Below the pieces are notes generated by a model, which saw nothing but the letters and a program-made list of their open reading frames with translations, was not told the DNA's origin and searched no databases. From NCBI GenBank assembly GCA_022794035.1, contig JAAWDX010000012.1, positions 148,950 to 212,949 on the forward strand: 64,000 bases of DNA, given 5' to 3'. Source of the DNA: Lachnospiraceae bacterium. Its GTDB lineage: Bacteria; Bacillota; Clostridia; Lachnospirales; Bianqueaceae. Positions within the stretch are counted from its first letter, which is position 1; every line of letters starts with the position of its first letter. A program made the translations under genes and the position numbers. Shown in pieces: positions 15,441 through 24,443 of this stretch.

Positions 15441-18400
15441 ATTCATTGTACTTAGCTCTGCGTTTATATGCGATGAGTCCCGCCAGCAGTATGGCTGCCG
15501 CAATTAGCATACTCATGCTGCTATATACGCCCTGATCTCCGGTAGCAACGCCCTGATTGCCCGGTGCTACCGCTGTAGAACCCGCGTATGCTTTTTCTGT
15601 TTGCAGCTGAATGTCTTCTTCTACTACCGACACATCTCCTGCACCGCCCTGAGATATCTCGTATTCCTCTTTAGATCCCCAGTGCCCCGGAGCTCCTTCT
15701 TCTACTGCATCTGCTCCATAGGCAACTGCTATATTGCCGATATCTTTGCCGACTGCCGAAGCTTCCACTCTGGCAGTGAACGTCACTTCATAACGCTCTT
15801 CGCCAAAAATATCGCCAATCATAACGCTCAGCATACGACTATCTGCTTGGTATACCGCCGAATCAAGCTTCTGCGGCACACCGCTTGGATCGATCAGATA
15901 AATTGTATTTGGATCAACCGTCAGTCCTTCCGGAATCTGATCGGTGATACGCACTCCCGTCCATACGGATCCATACCGGCGATTCTCCACTTTGATGCCA
16001 TAGCGAATTGTATCGCCTACTTTTACGCCCGTGGCATCTGCTGCTTCATTAACAGCTGTTTTTGAAACCATCGGATCTGGTCCTGGCAAGGGCCTTGCTG
16101 TCTCCTCTTCGTTGGGCTTGGCCTCCTGAGAGCTAGTCACGGCATTATCGCCTTCTGCCCATGCAAGATTGGTTAAGCTCTGTGCCGCCTGATTTTCTGA
16201 TTGGATGGCTTCCTGCCGGATCACTGTTTCAAAAGTCACCGTATAAACATCTGGACTCTCGATATCTCCGATAGGAACCGTTAACATCCGTGTCTCAGCA
16301 TTATAACATGAGGCTGGTAATGTTTCGAGCTTTATTCCGTTTTTCATCAGAGAAAGGCTACTTGTATCCAGCTCCATGCCCGCCGGAATCTGATCCATAA
16401 TCTGTACATTCTCCCATGTCCTATATGGATATTGATTCTGCGCACTGATCGAATAGGCCAGCCTGTCGCCTACCAGATTGCGGTCGGTTCGATTTGTATT
16501 GACGACGGTTTTGTCCAGCTTGGGCAGCGGATCGCCGATTCGTTCAGCTACAATTTCGATTTGATAATCTTTTTCTACAGCATCCAGCACTACTTTGTTT
16601 TCTGTAAGCAGATCACTCCTCAGCTCTCCATTTACATAAATATGAGTGATGACGCTATCCTCTTCTACATTCCATGTGATCTCATAGGGATCGCCTGCTT
16701 TTACCGAAGTATTGCTGGCTGTGACGGAAACATTCGCGTCTCCCTGAATCTGCGTCATGACCTTATAATGGTCCTTGGGCAGCACAGGAGCATCCGGATC
16801 CTCCGGCTCTGCCACCGGATCCTGTGCAAAGACTACCTGTACACTGTGATCATCCTGAATATCTTCAAAAGGCTGATCTCCGTTTGTTCCTTCTGCCACC
16901 GAACGAAACAGCATAATCGGCTGCGGTACTTCTGTATTATAATAGATTTTATTGCCATCGATCGTTACATCCTGCACATGCCATCCCGAAGCTGCCTCCC
17001 ACTCTACTGTGTAGGCATCGCCGCGTTTTACAATCATCGAATCCGAGATCGTGCCCTGTCCAGTTTTACCCGTGTTAACACGCAGCTGCTCGCTTTCCGG
17101 CACTACCACTGTGCCCGCCTGCTGCTTGGGCGCTGCCTCTACCACAACTCGATAATCAGAAACAATATTGGGTACAGTAATTTCTCCCGTCGTCAGATCT
17201 GCTGTGATCCCCGGAACTGGATTTCCTGCAGCATCATATACGGTTACGCCAACAAGCTCATAATTGATCGGATCAGCCACGCTGGCATACACGGTGTAGC
17301 TGTCTCCAATTGCGACATCGGCTGAAGGCGTGATGCTGCCCGGCCCTCCTGTCAGCTGCGTTGTAACCATAGCGCTTACTGCCGGTGTATTTTCTTTTTC
17401 CAGTATGATCTCTACCTTATGATCTGCTTCTACCTTAGAAAAAAGAATTTGATTTTCATGCAACAGATCAGCGCGGTTCATTCCATCTATTTTAACCGCT
17501 GTTACTACATATCCGTCACCGGCATTCCAGGTCACTGTATAATTTTCGGTCCTTGGATCATTCTGAGCCATGCGGATGCTCGGCGTTATGGAGCTGCCGG
17601 CTCCTCCGCCTGTCAGCTGTGTCTCCACACTGTAAAAGTCGGGCGCCAGCTCTCCCTCATCCACAAACTCTACGAGCACATAATGATGATCTTCAATCGC
17701 CGGGATCACCAAGGTTCTATTTTCTTGCGGAAGCTGCATAACACCGTCCAGCCATACAGCCTTGACGGCATATCCTGCTGCCGGCTCATAAGAAACCGTT
17801 ACATCCGTCCCCTGTCTGTACGGGTTGCTTCCATTTTCTGAAGAAGAAAGTATAATCTGCCCTTCTCCTTTCTGGCCCAGCGTTACATTCCAAAGCTTGA
17901 TCCATTTGGCATAGAATTTAACTCCGTCCAGATATTCAGGCCTACTCATATCAAATACATCATCTTTGGAAACAGGCTCTCCCTCTCCATTAATATCCTC
18001 GTACCAGCCAAGAAATTCATATCCCGGCCGCACCGGAGGCTTAGCGATCGAGGCCAATTTCCCTGTATCGCTTAAAAGCGTCTGTGTATAATGATCGGTA
18101 CCGTCATTGTGATAAAAGTTGGCGCGATAGGCGCTCACACTGACGGGAATTACCAGATCCTCGCTCACATTCCCTGCATAATCCACGGCAAAAGCATGCA
18201 CGTAATACTGCTTGCCCGGCTCCAGAGCAGCTGTTTCATAATTAACAACTGCCTCTGCACTGGAGGCACGCATTACCTGAGCCGTTGGTACAGAGGATAA
18301 AACGATCGGCGTCTCGCTGGTATTCACAGCGCTCACATAATATCCACGAAGACCTGATTTAGCCGTTCCTTTATAAATCGATGCATCATCCGGATTGGTC

Positions 18401-19764
18401 GCCGTGCTTGACCACACCTCATCCGGATATGTCACTCCAGTAGACTGATCGATGCTCGCCGCTCGAATCCCTTGAATCCTGTATGCATATGTTGTGCCGT
18501 AATCTTCTGATCCATTTAAGGCAATCGTCGCTGTATAAGTACTCAAATCTGCCGCCGGCGTTACACCGGCCAGCTGTCCACTTGGCTTTTGCGGCGCTGC
18601 TTCATCGATGAACGAAGAATCCCGGGCCGTCGTCGTCGTTGTTGTCTGCGCGATATAAATCAGCGTATTGGCAAACACCTTCGCTTCGTCCAGCGTAGCC
18701 TGTCCGTTAGAATGCCCTGTCTGAATCATCGCATAAGGGCCCTTCGTAATCAGATAATAATTATCCGTCGAACCCGTCACGCCCGGCGTTACGCGATTGA
18801 CCACATTGCCGGCCGCATCGGAAAACTGCATCCAGACACGGGTAGTGCTAGTATTGGGCACATACTGCCCCAGCACATGCGCAGCCGGAATCGTTAAGGT
18901 CGCTCCCTCCAGATTCCAGGGGCGGCTGGTCAAAAATCCAGTATCGACTACCTTAACATTGGTATTAAGATAGCTCACGCTCGTTCCCGGAAGCGTAATC
19001 CCTAAAAAGTCATCCTGTGCAAAGCGGTTAAAATAAGGATGTCCGCTTACACCATTAGTAACTGTATCATGACCGAACATAATACCGCCGCCGGCTTGAG
19101 CAAACTCAAGCGTCGCTTGCTGCGAAGCAGCATTCAGATCCTGATTGGCATTGGCATCATAGGTGCCAAACATAAGTACATTATATTTATATGTCCCATC
19201 CGCATTTTTAAGATAGGCATTGGGATTGCTGTTATACTGACTGATCTCAATCGCGTCTACCTGAATGATCCCGCGCCCTACTGTCGTAGCGGTGCCATCA
19301 TAGTCGGTTGCCGCCATCCCCATCCAGTTTTTCAGATAGGCCGTGCTGGCCGCATTGGGCGCCACATTGAGCACTCTCACGCTGCCGTCCCGCGCATCCA
19401 CATCAACCGGTGAACGCGTTTCCCAGTTGCTCCATGTGCCGTTTTCATTTTTCTTTGACTGCCACATCCGATAGGTATAAGGCCTGGCTGGATCTGCCAT
19501 TCCCTCGCCCGGCCGCTGCGGATTCTCATACGGGAAGCTCCATTCCAGCTCTGCTGTGATGCCTCCGTCATTTGCAACCGTATAATACCCGTTTAGATTG
19601 ATTTTGCCTTCCTCGTATGTAGGCTTCACATAATCGGCCGGTTTTTGCCCTGAAGCCTCTCTTGTATCCGATGAATCTGCCTGCGCATTGACAGCAGGCA
19701 GGCCTGTGCCTGCACACAGCATTGCCAGTGCCAGAATCATGGATACTACTTTTCTCTTTTTCAT
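15439..19764 (-). CDS. Large multi-domain cell-wall surface protein with variant TGD sorting signal
   Basis: 1441 residues from the ATG at 19764 (MKKRKVV), which has GGAGG five bases upstream. Order: signal peptide (1-29); a DUF5057-like region with GHDTVTNGVSGHPYF (roughly 120-380); an InlB/Listeria-Bacteroides repeat (about 545-630, PGYEFLGWYED to FYAKW); five degenerate 90-100-residue beta repeats (about 625-1080, several opening TQLTGG or similar); two DUF11/D2-type isopeptide-forming domains (about 1080-1210 and 1230-1360, opening LDKTVVNT and VSKTAVNE, each with a candidate Lys). The C-terminus is ATGDQG, a hydrophobic segment and KRRAKYNE, a sortase-type anchor in which LPxTG is replaced by an ATGD form. 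Probably an adhesin or other wall-anchored protein. No sortase gene is in the window. Confidence 0.85.
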   Translation of the reverse strand: MKKRKVVSMILALAMLCAGTGLPAVNAQADSSDTREASGQKPADYVKPTYEEGKINLNGYYTVANDGGITAELEWSFPYENPQRPGEGMADPARPYTYRMWQSKKNENGTWSNWETRSPVDVDARDGSVRVLNVAPNAASTAYLKNWMGMAATDYDGTATTVGRGIIQVDAIEISQYNSNPNAYLKNADGTYKYNVLMFGTYDANANQDLNAASQQATLEFAQAGGGIMFGHDTVTNGVSGHPYFNRFAQDDFLGITLPGTSVSYLNTNVKVVDTGFLTSRPWNLEGATLTIPAAHVLGQYVPNTSTTRVWMQFSDAAGNVVNRVTPGVTGSTDNYYLITKGPYAMIQTGHSNGQATLDEAKVFANTLIYIAQTTTTTTARDSSFIDEAAPQKPSGQLAGVTPAADLSTYTATIALNGSEDYGTTYAYRIQGIRAASIDQSTGVTYPDEVWSSTATNPDDASIYKGTAKSGLRGYYVSAVNTSETPIVLSSVPTAQVMRASSAEAVVNYETAALEPGKQYYVHAFAVDYAGNVSEDLVIPVSVSAYRANFYHNDGTDHYTQTLLSDTGKLASIAKPPVRPGYEFLGWYEDINGEGEPVSKDDVFDMSRPEYLDGVKFYAKWIKLWNVTLGQKGEGQIILSSSENGSNPYRQGTDVTVSYEPAAGYAVKAVWLDGVMQLPQENRTLVIPAIEDHHYVLVEFVDEGELAPDFYSVETQLTGGGAGSSITPSIRMAQNDPRTENYTVTWNAGDGYVVTAVKIDGMNRADLLHENQILFSKVEADHKVEIILEKENTPAVSAMVTTQLTGGPGSITPSADVAIGDSYTVYASVADPINYELVGVTVYDAAGNPVPGITADLTTGEITVPNIVSDYRVVVEAAPKQQAGTVVVPESEQLRVNTGKTGQGTISDSMIVKRGDAYTVEWEAASGWHVQDVTIDGNKIYYNTEVPQPIMLFRSVAEGTNGDQPFEDIQDDHSVQVVFAQDPVAEPEDPDAPVLPKDHYKVMTQIQGDANVSVTASNTSVKAGDPYEITWNVEEDSVITHIYVNGELRSDLLTENKVVLDAVEKDYQIEIVAERIGDPLPKLDKTVVNTNRTDRNLVGDRLAYSISAQNQYPYRTWENVQIMDQIPAGMELDTSSLSLMKNGIKLETLPASCYNAETRMLTVPIGDIESPDVYTVTFETVIRQEAIQSENQAAQSLTNLAWAEGDNAVTSSQEAKPNEEETARPLPGPDPMVSKTAVNEAADATGVKVGDTIRYGIKVENRRYGSVWTGVRITDQIPEGLTVDPNTIYLIDPSGVPQKLDSAVYQADSRMLSVMIGDIFGEERYEVTFTARVEASAVGKDIGNIAVAYGADAVEEGAPGHWGSKEEYEISQGGAGDVSVVEEDIQLQTEKAYAGSTAVAPGNQGVATGDQGVYSSMSMLIAAAILLAGLIAYKRRAKYNE

Positions 19765-19813
19765 CGTATCCTCCATGCTGAAATGCATTTATTCTTGAAG
19801 CATAATATATTTA

Positions 19814-19842
19814 TATATACCACAAAAATTTTTTCATTGCAA
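19814..19842 (-). promoter_or_regulatory. Promoter of the large surface-protein gene
   Basis: TTGCAA (19842-19837), 17-bp spacer, TATATA (19819-19814) on the minus strand, with a leader of roughly 45 nt. Confidence 0.65.
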
Positions 19843-19865
19843 TGCTTTCAGCAGAGATAACGCAT

Positions 19866-19897
19866 AAAAAAACAGCCTTTCTCACGAAAGGCTGTTT
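19866..19897 (-). terminator. Terminator of gapA
   Basis: Stem AAAACAGCCTTT/AAAGGCTGTTTT with a short loop and a T7 run on the minus strand. Confidence 0.92.
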
Positions 19898-19915
19898 TGA
19901 TTTGACTAAATACTC

Positions 19916-20920
19916 TTACAGCTCTGCAAAATATTTGATCGTTCTAACCATCTGGCTGGTATAGGAGTTCTCGTTATCATACCAAGAAACTACCTGTACT
20001 TCGCTGGTGCCGTTGTCCAGATTGATTACCATGGTCTGCGTAGAATCAAACAGAGAACCATAGGTGATACCAATAATATCAGAAGATACGATCGGATCCT
20101 CGTTATAGCCAAAGGAATCAGAAGCAGCAGCCTTCATAGCAGCATTGATCTGATCTACCGTTACATGACCCTCTACAATAGCGGTCAGGATGGTGGTAGA
20201 ACCAGTCGGAACCGGTACACGCTGTGCGGAACCGATCAGCTTGCCGTTCAGCTCCGGAATAACCAAACCGATTGCTTTGGCAGCACCGGTAGAGTTAGGA
20301 ACGATATTTACCGCACCGGCACGAGCGCGGCGCAGATCGCCTTTTCTATGCGGACCATCCAGAATCATCTGGTCGCCGGTGTAGGCATGGATTGTGCTCA
20401 TGATACCGCTCTTAATCGGAGCCAGATCATTCAGAGCCTTAGCCATAGGAGCTAAGCAGTTGGTGGTACAGGATGCAGCAGAAATAATCTGGTCATCCTT
20501 GTCCAGCGTATTCTCATTAACGCTGAAAACAACGGTCTTCAGATCGTTGCCAGCAGGTGCGGAAATAACGACCTTCTTAGCGCCGGCATCAATATGAGCC
20601 TGGCTCTTTGCTTTGGACGTATAGAAACCAGTACACTCCAGAACAACGTCAACGCCCAGCTCGCCCCACGGCAGATCAGCAGCATCTTTCATGCTGTAGA
20701 TGGTGATCTCTTTTCCGTCTACGATGATAGAGCCCTCGCCTGCCTTCACCTCATGGCCGTCGTAACGTCCCTGAGAAGAATCATACTTCAGCAAATGAGC
20801 CAGCATTTTAGGATCTGTTAAATCGTTGATCGCTACTACTTCATAACCTTCAGCACCGAACATCTGTCTGAATGCCAGACGACCAATGCGTCCAAAACCG
20901 TTAATAGCAACTTTTACCAT
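19916..20920 (-). CDS. gapA: Glyceraldehyde-3-phosphate dehydrogenase
   Basis: 334 residues, type I GAPDH. Rossmann start [13 protein letters not shown], catalytic [15 protein letters not shown] and C-terminal [15 protein letters not shown] are all canonical. It converts glyceraldehyde-3-phosphate, NAD+ and phosphate to 1,3-bisphosphoglycerate in glycolysis. The start is set at 20920 because GGAGG lies nine bases upstream; the in-frame ATG at 20929 touches that site. It has its own strong promoter and terminator, and the rest of the glycolytic gap-pgk cluster is absent here. Confidence 0.97.
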   Translation of the reverse strand: MVKVAINGFGRIGRLAFRQMFGAEGYEVVAINDLTDPKMLAHLLKYDSSQGRYDGHEVKAGEGSIIVDGKEITIYSMKDAADLPWGELGVDVVLECTGFYTSKAKSQAHIDAGAKKVVISAPAGNDLKTVVFSVNENTLDKDDQIISAASCTTNCLAPMAKALNDLAPIKSGIMSTIHAYTGDQMILDGPHRKGDLRRARAGAVNIVPNSTGAAKAIGLVIPELNGKLIGSAQRVPVPTGSTTILTAIVEGHVTVDQINAAMKAAASDSFGYNEDPIVSSDIIGITYGSLFDSTQTMVINLDNGTSEVQVVSWYDNENSYTSQMVRTIKYFAEL

Positions 20921-20960
20921 TGGAATCATCCTCCATAAAGTTTAAAATTTTACAGCCTCT

Positions 20961-20989
20961 ATTTTACGCCAGTTTTCTGACATTGTCAA
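20961..20989 (-). promoter_or_regulatory. Strong sigma-A-type promoter of gapA
   Basis: Consensus TTGACA (20989-20984), 17-bp spacer, TAAAAT (20966-20961) on the minus strand, fitting a highly expressed gene. Confidence 0.85.
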
Positions 20990-21029
20990 GCGATTAACAT
21001 AGTTTCTGCATAAAACTGCGGCGGCCTTC

Positions 21030-22370
21030 TTAAATCTGCTGGCTTTCCTCTTTTTCGCGCTTTGCGCGCTGCTCCTTCTGATGCAGGCGGTACACAAAAA
21101 GACCAAACAGGATAATCATGGCACCGGTGAAGCAGGGCATGATCTGCCCGGTTACGAAGGTTTTGCCAAATAGCTCAAACGAACAGTCCTGAAAGGCTGA
21201 CATGAAAAATATGGCGTAATAGGTGCCGCACATAGCGCCCAGATTGGCAAAGGTGGAGCTGACTGACAGGCAGATGGTCTGGCTTTCTTTGGGCAGATGA
21301 TAAAATGACATGTTGGGAAGGATGATATTGAGCGCCGGAGAAAAGATATAGCAAAGCAGTGCTACGACCAGATAAAACCATTCTGTCCCCTCCATAACGA
21401 GCGCATGTGTAAAAAATATAATGCCATATGCAAATAAAACCTTATACAGCGCGGAGAGCCACGAGGTGCGGTCTATGTAATTGGCCCAGCGCCGGCGCAC
21501 CAAAAAGACCATCGGCACATACAGGGCGGCACAGATATTGATAAAGGAATAGCTCATATTCAGCGTATCCAGCATGTAAACGGTGTAATAGGAGCCGGAG
21601 GTCGTGGCTACAAAGTTCCAGAAAAACAGAATCAGGATGGATGGAATGTACTGCTTATGCTTAAAGGGCTCTGTAAAAATGGCTTTCAGCTTGACGGGGC
21701 CTTTTGTGTCTTCATAGGGATATTCTTTGATCTTGGTCAGCCAGAAAATATCGCCTGCGGCGAAAAACAGCGCTGCGATACGCAGGATGGTAAATCCTGC
21801 CAGTGCCTCTCCCTCCGCCTTAAAATGATCCAGCACAGAGCTGCCCAGTAGCACAAAGATATAGATTGCCAGGTTGTTAAAGGCAGTGGACTGTGAAAAA
21901 TGCGTGGCTCTTCTGCTTTCTGGGATGCTGCCCATATGCCATAGCGAAACGCCCTGCGCTGTGGAGGCAGATACGATGTTCAAAAGCGCGATGCAGATAA
22001 GCACCAGCGCGACCTGTACTGAATTTTGAAATGGCAGAAAGCAGACAATCCCAATGAGGACAATGTTGCTGAAAAGAACGATAATCCGGGAAATGATCAG
22101 CAGCTTTTTACGCTTTTCAAAGCGGTTCAGAAGCAAGGGACTCAGCAGCTGGAACGTGTTGCACAGGTATACAATGACATTGACCAGGCCGATCTGCACC
22201 GTGCTGGCCTTCAGATAAATCAAAAGCCCGGTGAGAAAATTTCCGCCAACTAAATTAGCCGCTACATTGTAAAAACAATTTTCGGTTAAAATGCGGTATC
22301 GGTTGGTTTCCTTTTCGTCACACGGGCTTAGCTTATGCAGTATTCGATTTTTTACATCTACATATTTCAT
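21030..22370 (-). CDS. MFS-type transporter
   Basis: 446 residues with about 11-12 hydrophobic segments, opening with a soluble stretch and then NVAANLVGGNFLTGLLIYL. The layout suits the major facilitator superfamily, but no substrate-specific motif was recognised. The start at 22370 (MKYVDVKN) is preferred because AGGGA lies six bases upstream; the ATG at 22376 abuts it. It stands alone upstream of gapA with its own promoter; no terminator is seen before the gapA promoter. Confidence 0.75.
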   Translation of the reverse strand: MKYVDVKNRILHKLSPCDEKETNRYRILTENCFYNVAANLVGGNFLTGLLIYLKASTVQIGLVNVIVYLCNTFQLLSPLLLNRFEKRKKLLIISRIIVLFSNIVLIGIVCFLPFQNSVQVALVLICIALLNIVSASTAQGVSLWHMGSIPESRRATHFSQSTAFNNLAIYIFVLLGSSVLDHFKAEGEALAGFTILRIAALFFAAGDIFWLTKIKEYPYEDTKGPVKLKAIFTEPFKHKQYIPSILILFFWNFVATTSGSYYTVYMLDTLNMSYSFINICAALYVPMVFLVRRRWANYIDRTSWLSALYKVLFAYGIIFFTHALVMEGTEWFYLVVALLCYIFSPALNIILPNMSFYHLPKESQTICLSVSSTFANLGAMCGTYYAIFFMSAFQDCSFELFGKTFVTGQIMPCFTGAMIILFGLFVYRLHQKEQRAKREKEESQQI

Positions 22371-22408
22371 TGGCATTCCCTCTCGTTGCCATTAAGAATA
22401 GTAGTTGT

Positions 22409-22436
22409 ATGATACCTGATTTTTTGTATTTGTCAA
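22409..22436 (-). promoter_or_regulatory. Promoter of the MFS gene
   Basis: Consensus TTGACA (22436-22431), 16-bp spacer, TATCAT (22414-22409) on the minus strand. Confidence 0.7.
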
Positions 22437-22473
22437 CGGGGTAATGAATGGACTATTGGCAACAAAACCAGTA

Positions 22474-23328
22474 TTATTTCACGCGGAGGTCCGTTTTGCG
22501 CTGATAGCGCTCTGTTTGTTTAAGATATTCGATCAGCATGAGCGGCCAGTCTGTCTGGATCAGATCAAATCCGCGATCAGCCAGCCAGCCCCATCCCTCC
22601 TGCAAAGAGGCTGTCAGCGCTGTATCATCAGAATGACCGGCAGCCAGCTGATCCCGATAATTATAGATAATGGCATTGGCCCATACCAGCTTGCCATCCT
22701 GATGCATCCGGTCAATAAAGGCTGGCGCTGCTACCGCGCTTTCTTCACGGGTAAAGAGTACTTCGGCCCCCACATATCGGATCTTTCTGCGCATGAGCGC
22801 CTCATGCAGCGGATGCTCTTCCTTTACAATGGGCATGAACGGAAGATCCGGCGAAAGCTCTTCTAAAACCTGAAGCACCTGTTCTGACAAGCTGCTTTTT
22901 ACTAAGATCTGATCGATCATATCATGCCGTTTGATAGCGTGATATATTTCTTTTGGACAGCCCCAATATTTATCTACATTGATTAAACATTTCCCTTTAA
23001 ATTGCTCCAGAAGCTCATCAAAGCTTGGCAGTCCAAACTGTGTCGGCGTTCCGTCCGGATTCAGATAGCGCAGCTTTTTTACTTCTGCATGACTCAGCTC
23101 TCCAATATGCTGATCTATCCCTAAATATCGTTTTTCCATCCCCGGATGAAAAATGACCAGCACACCGTCTGCTGTTATATCTACATCGGTTTCAATCATA
23201 TCTGCGCCCTGCCGAAGCGCTGTCTCATAGGCCGGCACCGTATTGCAGGGAATATTGCCCCCGCTGACACCGCGATGGGCGACAATGATCCTATGCTCTT
23301 TTGCTATGTTCTGTAAATCGAATTTCAT
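22474..23328 (-). CDS. Glycerophosphodiester phosphodiesterase
   Basis: 284 residues, GDPD-family TIM barrel. Signature AHRGVSGGNIPCNTVPAYE with the catalytic His-Arg, then ETDVDITADGVLVIFHPG with the metal ligands and second His. It hydrolyses glycerophosphodiesters to glycerol-3-phosphate and an alcohol. There is no signal peptide, so a cytoplasmic enzyme is indicated. The start at 23328 (MKFDLQN) follows AGAGGA by eight bases and is two bases beyond the stop of the upstream foldase gene. Last gene of the pth operon. Confidence 0.9.
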   Translation of the reverse strand: MKFDLQNIAKEHRIIVAHRGVSGGNIPCNTVPAYETALRQGADMIETDVDITADGVLVIFHPGMEKRYLGIDQHIGELSHAEVKKLRYLNPDGTPTQFGLPSFDELLEQFKGKCLINVDKYWGCPKEIYHAIKRHDMIDQILVKSSLSEQVLQVLEELSPDLPFMPIVKEEHPLHEALMRRKIRYVGAEVLFTREESAVAAPAFIDRMHQDGKLVWANAIIYNYRDQLAAGHSDDTALTASLQEGWGWLADRGFDLIQTDWPLMLIEYLKQTERYQRKTDLRVK

Positions 23329-23330
23329 CT

Positions 23331-24443
23331 CTAATTCCTCTCTGTTTTTACTATATAGGCTGTCCATTTCTCATCCCAGCGGCGAATCAGCGTTTCTTCC
23401 TCTAGCCGCTGCCACTCCTCCTCTAGTCTCTCATGCTTAAGCTCCTCCATGAGCTGCATTCTGTACGCTTCCTTGGCGGATTCAAGCTGCTTCTCGTATT
23501 CCATCTCATCTGTCGGCGTCGGCGTGCAATAGGAAATCACCTGCACGATTAAGTACCCATACTCTGTTTCAATGACCGGCGTTATCTCTCCGAGCGATGT
23601 CTGAAAGATGATTTCTGCTGCCTCCGGGTCGATCTGTCCATAATAGAGATAACCGTACTCTCCCTTTTTATGCTGCACGGCCCCTTGAGAAAATACGGGA
23701 TTTTCTTGTTCTGCCTCTTCTCTTTCTTTCACCATCTGCCCAAATGTTTCTGGCGTTAGCTGCGCATGCAGCTCCTCGGCCTCCTGCAAAATCAGCTCCT
23801 TCTGAGCATCCGAATAGGAAATCCATTCTCCATCTGCCCACTGCCCCGTGTACATCATAAGGAAGCGCACTGCTGCTGTCTGCAGATACTGCTGCCGGTC
23901 CAGCACTTCATACACGGCAAATGCTTCACGCTGTCTTTGCGCGATTTGTTCCTCGTTGCTGCCAGCTAAAAATTTGGCTTCTTTTTCATAGCGGTACGCC
24001 TTATAATTCTCTTCTAGGATCTGCCTGAGCAGCGCTTCATCGATCTGATGCTTATCCATATAAGCCTGCCCCAGTTCTCTTTGCAGCCTTTCTACCTGCG
24101 CCTGAAGCGCCTCAGCCTCTCCCTCTTTTAATGAGCTTACCAGCGGCTGGATCGCCTTGATCCGCACGATGGACTCTAAAACTCTGTCCATCGCGGTTTG
24201 CTTCGGATCGAGCCCCAGAATCTGCAGGTCCCAGATCTCCTCTGTGGCCATGCCTTCAAATTCATTGCACAGCAGATGCCAATACACCATTGCTTCATTG
24301 GCGTATACCATTTCGTCTCCCACCTGCAAAATTCGGATCTGATCCGCTCTTTTGCCGCTTTGAAGGCTGAGGATCAAAAGCCCCGCCGCGAGCATCGCGG
24401 TCAGAGCGGCTCCCAGCAGCCATTTCCGGCCGTGCCGGCTCAT
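23331..24443 (-). CDS. SurA/PrsA-like foldase with parvulin-type domain
   Basis: 370 residues from the ATG at 24443 (MSRHGRKW), which overlaps the mfd stop as ATGA. One N-terminal membrane segment (about 8-26) without a lipobox cysteine, then a long helical, Glu/Gln-rich region, then a PpiC-like C-terminal part with GEYGYLYYGQIDPEAAEIIF and a final EYGYLIVQV strand. PrsA/SurA proteins help exported proteins fold outside the membrane. The rotamase core is divergent, so isomerase activity is uncertain and a chaperone role is likely. Co-transcribed with pth and mfd, a common arrangement in Clostridia. Confidence 0.78.
   Translation of the reverse strand: MSRHGRKWLLGAALTAMLAAGLLILSLQSGKRADQIRILQVGDEMVYANEAMVYWHLLCNEFEGMATEEIWDLQILGLDPKQTAMDRVLESIVRIKAIQPLVSSLKEGEAEALQAQVERLQRELGQAYMDKHQIDEALLRQILEENYKAYRYEKEAKFLAGSNEEQIAQRQREAFAVYEVLDRQQYLQTAAVRFLMMYTGQWADGEWISYSDAQKELILQEAEELHAQLTPETFGQMVKEREEAEQENPVFSQGAVQHKKGEYGYLYYGQIDPEAAEIIFQTSLGEITPVIETEYGYLIVQVISYCTPTPTDEMEYEKQLESAKEAYRMQLMEELKHERLEEEWQRLEEETLIRRWDEKWTAYIVKTERN

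Noticed and set aside
16432..17325. 297-residue plus-strand reading frame
   Set aside because: It lies entirely antisense to the large surface-protein gene, lacks a ribosome site and has no recognisable domain.
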